Assembly (NCBI GenBank): GCA_013042895.1
Contig: JABDPD010000321.1
Location: forward strand, 1 to 12,284
Source of the DNA: Boseongicola sp.
Lineage (GTDB): Bacteria > Pseudomonadota > Alphaproteobacteria > Rhodobacterales > Rhodobacteraceae
Length of the DNA stretch: 12,284 nucleotides
Direction of reading: 5' to 3'
Position numbers and translations under genes: made by a program. Each line of letters begins with the position of its first letter. The first letter of the stretch is position 1. The notes under the pieces were generated by a model that was not told where the DNA came from, did not search any database, and saw nothing but the letters and a program-made list of their open reading frames with translations. Positions 7,134 through 12,284 of this stretch are shown in pieces.

Positions 7134-7694
7134 CTAGGACGTGGCGGAAAAGTAGCGATCCGCATGGAGAAACCCTGCGAGTCTTCCGGCTTCTGACCAT
7201 TCTCGCTCAAGAGCCGTTTCGCCGATGACCACGACACCGTCACCAGGGATGCTCCCCTTCAATTCCAAGACCCGCGCACGGGTTTCGCCCCACGTCTGGG
7301 TCAGACCAGGAGCACGCCGAGCGCGTTCTATCACAGCATTGACCTTTGTTACCGTGTCCGGATGGTGTGGGGGATGAACAAATGAAAGCGATTCTATGCC
7401 AATGATCTTGCTCACTTTTTCGCTACGCTCGGGCTCGATCTCTGATGTCTCCTTGAGCAGCCGAAGTGCGTTTGACGAGAATATCAGCGCCACGATATCG
7501 CGCCCGGTTGCCGCGCGTATGCCCGCGTAGGATTTGTAATCTATGCCAAGCTCGCGCGCGCGGCGGACCCGCCGTCGAGCCACCTCAATCGGAAGCGTCG
7601 GTAGCAAATCCGAGCGCGCGCGAGTCCAAGCGTAGCGTCTCCACGCGCGTCCTTTTTCCATTGTCGGACCGCGATTATGTCCAAGACCGCTCAC
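7134..7694 (-). CDS. Conserved hypothetical protein inside the rib operon
   Basis: This protein has 186 aa, starting at GTG 7694. The ribE stop and this start share GTGA (7691-7694), which is strong support for this start and for translational coupling. The N-terminus reads 'VSGLGHNRGPTM', and GHNRGP is a motif I associate with alphaproteobacterial hypotheticals. Residues about 31-80 are an Arg-rich helical block ('LPTLPIEVARRRVRRARELG') followed by a hydrophobic 'DIVALIFSSNALRLL'. Residues 151-186 form a distinct tail, 'GDGVVVIGETALEREWSEAG', ending in 'HADRYFSATS'. There is no signal peptide, no membrane helix and no Cys. I do not recognise an enzyme signature: no HAD, Nudix or kinase motif. 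Similar genes seem to sit near ribE in roseobacters, from memory. ribB starts 80 nt or less downstream. The function is unknown; a link to flavin synthesis is inferred only from position. Confidence 0.8.
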   Translation of the reverse strand: MSGLGHNRGPTMEKGRAWRRYAWTRARSDLLPTLPIEVARRRVRRARELGIDYKSYAGIRAATGRDIVALIFSSNALRLLKETSEIEPERSEKVSKIIGIESLSFVHPPHHPDTVTKVNAVIERARRAPGLTQTWGETRARVLELKGSIPGDGVVVIGETALEREWSEAGRLAGFLHADRYFSATS

Positions 7695-8287
7695 AAGGAT
7701 TCCGCCAAACGAGCAACATATCGTGCAAGCGTATCGATCTCGAGGTTCACCGCATCCCCAACAGAAATCCGTCCCCACGTTGTGACGGCCTTGGTATGAG
7801 GGATGAAATTGATGCCAAAAGACGCTCCATCGACTTCGTTAACGGTCAAGGACGTCCCGTTCAATGTGACCGATCCTTTCGGCGCAATGAAACGCGCCAA
7901 CTCGGGCGGTGCTTCTAGCGTCACACGCGTACTGTCGCCTTCGTCCTTAACCTTAGTCACCACTGCCAGACCGTCGACATGCCCGGAAACAATATGGCCG
8001 CCAAGTTCATCGCCAACTTTCAAAGCCCGCTCGAGATTTACGCGCCGTCCAACTGCCCAGGTATCAAGATTTGTCTTTGACACGCTCTCGGCAGAAATCT
8101 GGACGTCAAACCAATTCACCGGCTCCGCGCCAAGGGCAATAACAGTCAGGCAAACGCCATCGCAAGCGATCGAGGCGCCGATATCAATCGTGTCAATATC
8201 GTAGCTCGTCCCAATGCGTGCGTTTAGGTCTCCCTCTTGTCGAAGCGCGAGGATCTCTCCCATATCTGTAACGATTCCAGTAAACAT
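7691..8287 (-). CDS. ribE: Riboflavin synthase, alpha chain
   Basis: This enzyme dismutates two molecules of 6,7-dimethyl-8-ribityllumazine to riboflavin and the aminouracil precursor. The protein has 198 aa, made of two tandem lumazine-binding modules (about 1-97 and 98-190). The start 'MFTGIV' is essentially invariant in the family and fixes the ATG at 8287, with AAGGAG 8 nt upstream; an in-frame ATG at 8386 would add 33 unrelated residues. Other signatures are 'GVCLTV' (44-49) in module one, 'GGHIVSGHVDG' (96-106) at the junction, and 'TSLTVNEV' and 'FGINFIPHT' in module two. It is the first visible gene of the minus-strand operon and overlaps the next gene by 4 nt. The deaminase/reductase gene ribD, often found just upstream, is not here. 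Confidence 0.95.
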   Translation of the reverse strand: MFTGIVTDMGEILALRQEGDLNARIGTSYDIDTIDIGASIACDGVCLTVIALGAEPVNWFDVQISAESVSKTNLDTWAVGRRVNLERALKVGDELGGHIVSGHVDGLAVVTKVKDEGDSTRVTLEAPPELARFIAPKGSVTLNGTSLTVNEVDGASFGINFIPHTKAVTTWGRISVGDAVNLEIDTLARYVARLAESL

Positions 8288-8392
8288 GAGCGCGGCTCCT
8301 TGGCGGTTATTAGCTTGGGTAAACGCCTTGGCGTTCGGTCGCAAGTCCATGGGCAAGTGACAGCACGCATAACGTCCGATATTCAATAAGAT
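8288..8392. promoter_or_regulatory. Divergent promoter region, ribE / kpsS
   Basis: These 105 bases separate divergent starts. AACGCC-TT-GGCGTT at 8322-8335 is a perfect 6-bp inverted repeat and could be an operator or small hairpin. On the minus strand AAGGAG precedes ribE. On the plus side GTGACA (8357-8362) and TATTCA (8380-8385) are 17 nt apart, a weak promoter candidate that would start transcription almost at the kpsS ATG and give a leaderless message; no Shine-Dalgarno is seen for kpsS. The region is too short for, and does not show the helices of, an FMN riboswitch. Confidence 0.4.
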
Positions 8393-9676
8393 ATGACCAG
8401 TCCTCAGCTCAGACGCTTCCTGTTTCTACAGGGCCCTCATGGCCCGTTCTTCCAGTCACTCGGTAGGGAATTGTTGCGTTGTGGAGCACGAGTTTCACGG
8501 CTTGGCATAAATGCCGGAGATGCTTTTTTTTGGCGTGGATTGCCAGGATACTGCGCCCTGGATGGGCCACGGGACACTTGGGAGGCCTCGCTTAAAAGAG
8601 CGATGGATGACGGCGTCACAGATCTCGTTTGTTATGGGGCCACGCGCCCTTTTCACGCGCTTGCCCGCAAACTGGCGCTGGAGCGAGGTATCACGATTCA
8701 CGCATTTGAAGAGGGGTACCTGCGCCCATATTGGGTCACCTACGAGCGTAACGGAACAAACGCCCAGTCGGCCTTGAACGAGTTAAGTATCGTTGAGATG
8801 GAGGACAGCTTGGCCACGGCGGCGTCACCTCCAAGGGCTGCACCAGATGCATGGGGCGATACGCGTCAGCATGTGTTTTGGGGGGCTGCGTATCATGCAG
8901 TGATGATGGCAGGTCGTCACTCCTATCCATTTTTTGTGTCGCACCGAACTCCAGAGCCTTCTGGAGAATTTGCGATATTTCTCAGACATTTGTTGACAAT
9001 GCCCTTGCGGAGATTGCGCCGAAGGGTTGCTACAACACGCATTCGCCGTGCGACTTTTCCCTATCATGTAGTGCTGTGCCAACTTGCTCACGACGCCAAT
9101 TTTCGTGACAACTCAAACTTCGAAAACCAAGCCGAGTTCATTGACTTAGTTTTCTCTGAATTCGCAGTTGGTGGCCCCGCTCACCATCACCTTGTCATCA
9201 AAGCCCACCCTCTAGAGGACGGTCGCGAGGATTTGCCCGGGCTCGTCAGAGCGCTGAGTGCCAAGCATGACTTGCAAGGGCGCACACATTTATTGACCGG
9301 CGGTAAACTGGCGCAGCTTTTGGACAGCGCAGAAAGCGCTGTCACTGTGAACTCCACCGCTGCAGAGCAAGTGTTGTGGCGAGGTCTGCCACTCAAAGCG
9401 TTCGGCAAGGCAACCTACACCCGCCCAGAATTCGTTTCAAATCAAACGCTTGCCGACTTTTTTGCCGCACCTAGCGCACCCGACACAAACGCCTACGCGA
9501 TTTACCGCCAGTTCCTGCTGGCAACCTCACAAGTTTCTGGGGGATTTTACGCAAAATCATCGCGTAATAGGCTTCTACGCCGCATCCCCGATTTGATGCT
9601 TGCTGACGAAAGCCCCTACGACCGGATTATCGACCGTCCTGCGTCCGCCCGGCAACACATTCGTCTCGTCACATAA
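8393..9676 (+). CDS. kpsS: Capsular polysaccharide biosynthesis protein KpsS-like (beta-Kdo transferase)
   Basis: KpsS-type enzymes act at the inner face of the cytoplasmic membrane and add the first beta-linked Kdo to the phosphatidylglycerol anchor of ABC-transporter-dependent capsules. The protein has 427 aa, in the family range. The start is supported by 'FLFLQGPHGPFFQSLGRELL' beginning at residue 9, the conserved KpsS opening, followed by '.INAGDAFFW'. 'FEEGYLRPYWVTYE' (Glu106-Glu107 onward) is the best family signature. The second half has 'HHHLVIKAHPLEDGREDLP' and 'VNSTAAEQVLWRGLPLKAFG', as expected for the C-terminal nucleotide-sugar side. There is no signal peptide or membrane helix. 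The gene heads a same-strand run with the export lipoprotein and kpsC, 95 nt apart from the next gene. Which exact linkage it makes cannot be read from sequence. Confidence 0.88.
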   Translation: MTSPQLRRFLFLQGPHGPFFQSLGRELLRCGARVSRLGINAGDAFFWRGLPGYCALDGPRDTWEASLKRAMDDGVTDLVCYGATRPFHALARKLALERGITIHAFEEGYLRPYWVTYERNGTNAQSALNELSIVEMEDSLATAASPPRAAPDAWGDTRQHVFWGAAYHAVMMAGRHSYPFFVSHRTPEPSGEFAIFLRHLLTMPLRRLRRRVATTRIRRATFPYHVVLCQLAHDANFRDNSNFENQAEFIDLVFSEFAVGGPAHHHLVIKAHPLEDGREDLPGLVRALSAKHDLQGRTHLLTGGKLAQLLDSAESAVTVNSTAAEQVLWRGLPLKAFGKATYTRPEFVSNQTLADFFAAPSAPDTNAYAIYRQFLLATSQVSGGFYAKSSRNRLLRRIPDLMLADESPYDRIIDRPASARQHIRLVT

Positions 9677-9689
9677 ACGCCCGTTATAA

Positions 9690-9712
9690 AGCTGGAAATC
9701 CAAATTCCGGCT
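9690..9712 (+). other. Small hairpin between kpsS and the export gene
   Basis: AGCTGGAA (9690-9697) pairs with TTCCGGCT (9705-9712) around a 7-nt loop, with one G-T wobble. A run of four T follows 8 nt later (9721-9724). It could be a weak terminator or attenuator lowering expression of the downstream genes relative to kpsS, but the stem is short and the T run is distant. The remaining bases up to 9771 hold the GAGGAG ribosome-binding site at 9758-9763. Confidence 0.25.
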
Positions 9713-9771
9713 GGCTAAGCTTTTCACAAAATAGCCGAGGCAGGCAAAAATAAGGTCGAGGAGACCGAGCA

Positions 9772-10902
9772 GTGAGACTGAATAGCAAACGCCGGGCGCG
9801 TGTCGTCGCCCTTTGCGTCGCCACCACAATGCTGGCTGGCTGCGCTCTCCCAAGATCAGGCCCAACCAAGAATGAAATCTTTGAGGGAGCCGTACAACGC
9901 CAGGGCGATTCGTTCGTCGTAACGGTCGATGATCAAGTCACAGCCAAGACATCCATCGTACCCGCTTTAGGTTTTGCAGAAGGGTTAACAAGTGCGGCAG
10001 CCCTTGGTTCGGACGTGATCCGACCGGGCGACACACTTGGGCTAACGATCTGGGAAAACGTCGAAGACGGTTTGCTTGCAAGCGCTTCCGCTGGCGGTTC
10101 GGCGCTTGAAGAAATTCAGGTCGACGGCGCCGGCATGATTTTTGTGCCTTATGCCGGTCGTATCCGCGCCGCGGGCAATACGACCGAGACTGTTCGGCGC
10201 ATCATCACCGAAAAACTGGAAGCACAAACCCCCGATCCACAAGTCGTCATTCGCCGCATGGCTGGTGACGGGGCAACGGTTTCGCTGATCGGCGGCGTCG
10301 GTGCTCAGGGCGTTTATGCAATCGAGCGTCCCAATCGCACGTTAACCGCGATGCTGGCGACTGCTGGCGGCATCACCTTGCCACCTGAAATCACGCAAAT
10401 CACGCTCATGCGCGGGGCTCACAAAGGCACGATCTGGTTGCAGGACCTGTATTCTGAGCCGCAACTTGACGTTGCACTGCGCGGCGGCGACCGAATTTTG
10501 GTCGAAGAGGACACGCGCTTCTTCACTGCTTTGGGCGCAACAGGCGCACAACAAAAAGTACCATTCGATACGCAAACAATTTCCGCCATCGAGGCTCTTG
10601 CGAGGGTCGGCGGCCTGTCGACCGGCGTGGCCGACCCGACCGGTATTTTCGTCTTCCGCGATGAGCCAGCCGAGATCGCTAGCGCGGTTCTTGGACGCAC
10701 CGATCTGGTCGGGTCGCAGCGAATGATTTACGTGCTCGATCTGACCAGCCCGAACGGCGTGTTTGTCGCACGCGACTTCTCAATTCGGGACTCGGACACA
10801 GTCTATGTCACCGAGGCCCCGTACACTCAATTCAGTAAGGTTTTGTCGGCGGTTCTTGGACCATTGCAGACAGCCTCATCTATCGATCAACTTGTCGAGT
10901 GA
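9772..10902 (+). CDS. Polysaccharide export outer-membrane lipoprotein (Wza/KpsD family)
   Basis: This is the predicted outer-membrane exit channel for the capsule. The protein has 376 aa, starting at GTG with GAGGAG 8 nt upstream. A signal peptide with the Lys/Arg-rich start 'MRLNSKRRARVV' ends in the lipobox LAGC, giving a lipidated Cys24. The polysaccharide-export domain starts near 'DVIRPGDTLGLTIWENVEDG' (about residues 80-100) and includes 'VDGAGMIFVPYAGRIRAAG'. Two SLBB-type segments follow, 'VSLIGGVGAQGVYAI...TLTAMLATAGGI' and 'ISAIEALARVGGL...PTGIFVFRD'. A short C-terminal region after 'DSDTVYVTEAPYTQFSKVL' holds a hydrophobic, possibly amphipathic helix, as in Wza-like proteins. The stop overlaps the kpsC start by 4 nt in GTGA. 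Whether it is closer to KpsD or Wza cannot be settled by eye; its place between kpsS and kpsC favours a KpsD role. Confidence 0.92.
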   Translation: MRLNSKRRARVVALCVATTMLAGCALPRSGPTKNEIFEGAVQRQGDSFVVTVDDQVTAKTSIVPALGFAEGLTSAAALGSDVIRPGDTLGLTIWENVEDGLLASASAGGSALEEIQVDGAGMIFVPYAGRIRAAGNTTETVRRIITEKLEAQTPDPQVVIRRMAGDGATVSLIGGVGAQGVYAIERPNRTLTAMLATAGGITLPPEITQITLMRGAHKGTIWLQDLYSEPQLDVALRGGDRILVEEDTRFFTALGATGAQQKVPFDTQTISAIEALARVGGLSTGVADPTGIFVFRDEPAEIASAVLGRTDLVGSQRMIYVLDLTSPNGVFVARDFSIRDSDTVYVTEAPYTQFSKVLSAVLGPLQTASSIDQLVE

Positions 10903-12284
10903 CCGACATTCGCGGACGCCTTTGCGTCTATAACGGCGGACTTCTGGCGCGCGGTCCTGAGCGTCGCATTCTGGAGTTGGCTGGTTGGGATGTAGGTACC
11001 GGAGTGCCGGAAGACGGCGACCACGTGGGCATCTGGGGACGTTCTGCGACGGCATGGCGAGGCGAAGCTGTGGCAGGTTGGCGCGACGCTCCGGTTGTCT
11101 CCATTGAAGATGCCTTTTTGCGCTCGGTTCTGCCGGGGCGTGTGAGATCTGAGGTTCCGGTTGGTCTGAGTATTGATCGAACAGGAGTGCATTTTGATGG
11201 CACCGAACCCTCCGATCTTGAGACGTTACTACGCACCTCGCCTCTTGATGACACTCAACTCTTGAACCGTGCCCGTGCTGCAATCGAACAGCTAAAGTAT
11301 TGGCATTTAGGGAAATACTCCGGGTTCGATCCGAACCTGCCCGTTCCAGATCCAGGCTACGTAGTTGTAATTGATCAGACCGAAGGCGATGCGGCGTTGC
11401 AAGGGGCGGGACGCGACGAGTTCGCCGAAATGTTGGTGGCTGCCGCCGATGAGCATCCGGCGTCTGATATTCTGATCAAGTCACATCCGGAGACGGTTGC
11501 AGGTGTCCGCCCCGGGCTTTTTGGCAGCGAACTCGGGATTGATCGTGCCAGATTTCTAACCGAACCCGTAAGCCCCTGGACGTTGTTTGATGGTGCTGTC
11601 GGCGTGTACACTCACTCGTCGACGTTGGGCTTCGAAGCTATTTTTGCGGGCCACAAACCTCGCGTATTTGGCCAGCCTTTCTACGCGGGTTGGGGGCGAA
11701 CGCTCGACGAAGTTCCAACTCCGCGCCGTGGAAGGGAGTTAACACGCGCCCAGCTTTTTGCAGCCGCGATGATCCTTTATCCGACTTGGTACGACCCTGC
11801 GTCTGATCGGCTATGCGAGATCGAAGACGTGCTTGCCATCCTGGCTGCGCGCGCACGGGCCTGGCGTGAAGATCGTGCCGGATATGTTGGCCTCGGAATG
11901 CGCCGCTGGAAGCGTCCTTTTTTCAAGCGAGCTTTCGGCACAGTGACGCCAATGAAGTTTACAACTTCTCCCAGATCGGCATCTCGAAAAGCCGCGAAAA
12001 CCGGTCGAAAAGTCATCGCCTGGGGCACGTCAGAAGCGCCCAAAGGCGCGCTTCGTGTCGAAGACGGCTTCCTCAGATCACGCGGCTTGGGTGCGGATTT
12101 GGTCGCGCCTCTCTCCTTGTCGATAGACGCAAAGGGCAACTATTTTGATCCGTCCACACGAACCCAATTGGATGATTTGATCGCGGAATCGGCGCATTTG
12201 CCCCTTGCAGAAATCGAACGTGCGAGGCGTCTTTTGGCGCGGATTCTGCAAGAAGGATTAACCAAATACAACATGGACGAAGAA
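10899..12284 (+). CDS. kpsC: Capsular polysaccharide biosynthesis protein KpsC-like, 5' part (3' end outside window)
   Basis: KpsC extends the poly-Kdo linker after KpsS. The frame is open from GTG 10899 to the window edge, 462 codons; the family is about 650-700 aa, so roughly a third is missing. The GTG shares GTGA with the upstream stop, which fixes the start. The protein is an internal duplication. Module one begins 'GRLCVYNGGLL' and has 'SIEDAFLRSVLPG' (68-80), 'YTHSSTLGFEAIFAG' (from Tyr237) and 'PFYAGWG' (260-266), a hallmark of KpsC. After a basic linker (about 330-370), module two begins 'GRKVIAWGTSEAP' with 'VEDGFLRSRGLGADL' (from about 387). The paired EDxFLRS motifs mark the two transferase modules. 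Module one has Ala in place of the usual Gly at residue 72. The visible part has no membrane segment. Confidence 0.9.
   Translation, partial: MTDIRGRLCVYNGGLLARGPERRILELAGWDVGTGVPEDGDHVGIWGRSATAWRGEAVAGWRDAPVVSIEDAFLRSVLPGRVRSEVPVGLSIDRTGVHFDGTEPSDLETLLRTSPLDDTQLLNRARAAIEQLKYWHLGKYSGFDPNLPVPDPGYVVVIDQTEGDAALQGAGRDEFAEMLVAAADEHPASDILIKSHPETVAGVRPGLFGSELGIDRARFLTEPVSPWTLFDGAVGVYTHSSTLGFEAIFAGHKPRVFGQPFYAGWGRTLDEVPTPRRGRELTRAQLFAAAMILYPTWYDPASDRLCEIEDVLAILAARARAWREDRAGYVGLGMRRWKRPFFKRAFGTVTPMKFTTSPRSASRKAAKTGRKVIAWGTSEAPKGALRVEDGFLRSRGLGADLVAPLSLSIDAKGNYFDPSTRTQLDDLIAESAHLPLAEIERARRLLARILQEGLTKYNMDEE

Noticed and set aside
7134..7694. The unknown rib-operon gene as the missing riboflavin-pathway phosphatase
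   Set aside because: No HAD DxDx(T/V) motif or other phosphatase signature is present; the idea rests on position alone.
7691..7778. Longer start (7778) for the unknown rib-operon gene
   Set aside because: The added 28 residues lie wholly inside ribE in another frame and are Cys-rich like shadow translation; the GTG in the GTGA overlap is the natural start.
8288..8392. FMN riboswitch ahead of ribE
   Set aside because: The space is only 105 nt and the conserved RFN helices are not visible.

Overview
The window looks like a chromosomal segment of an alphaproteobacterium, most likely the Rhodobacteraceae / Roseobacter group. The reasons are the order ribE – conserved hypothetical – ribB-type – ribH – nusB, the single-chain iron-sulfur serine dehydratase, the hflK-hflC-DUF2065 cluster, and the GC-rich codon use with frequent 4-nt or 1-nt gene overlaps. 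This placement comes from remembered family patterns; no search was run.

Layout. (1) 1-625, + strand: the 3' end of a glutathione reductase gene (gor), cut by the window edge. A long imperfect hairpin overlaps its stop codon. (2) 697-2934, + strand: a tight hflK-hflC-DUF2065 operon, the membrane SPFH complex that controls the FtsH protease. It converges on a small minus-strand gene (2931-3182) with which it shares a CTAG double stop. (3) 3344-4717, + strand: sdaA, an L-serine dehydratase that keeps its three cluster cysteines and the C-terminal cysteine. (4) 4718-4934: a convergent intergenic region with four copies of an 11-bp tandem unit beside an AT-rich stretch. (5) 8287 down to 4935, minus strand: the riboflavin operon ribE – unknown 186-aa gene – ribB with a degenerate RibA domain (RibBX type) – ribH – nusB. 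(6) 8393-12284, + strand, divergent from ribE: capsule genes kpsS, a Wza/KpsD-like outer-membrane export lipoprotein, and kpsC, which runs off the right edge.

How they work together. The rib genes supply DHBP synthase, lumazine synthase and riboflavin synthase. GTP cyclohydrolase II activity and RibD must come from elsewhere, because the RibA half here lacks the zinc cysteines and no ribD is present. KpsS and KpsC belong to the beta-Kdo transferases that build the poly-Kdo linker of ABC-transporter-dependent capsules, and the lipoprotein between them would form the outer-membrane exit channel. The transporter genes (kpsM, kpsT, kpsE) are not in the window.

Most of the content is recognisable core metabolism and capsule export. 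No wholly new system is evident. The items most worth a second look are the unknown gene embedded in the riboflavin operon, the 11-bp phased repeat, and the gor-hflK hairpin.
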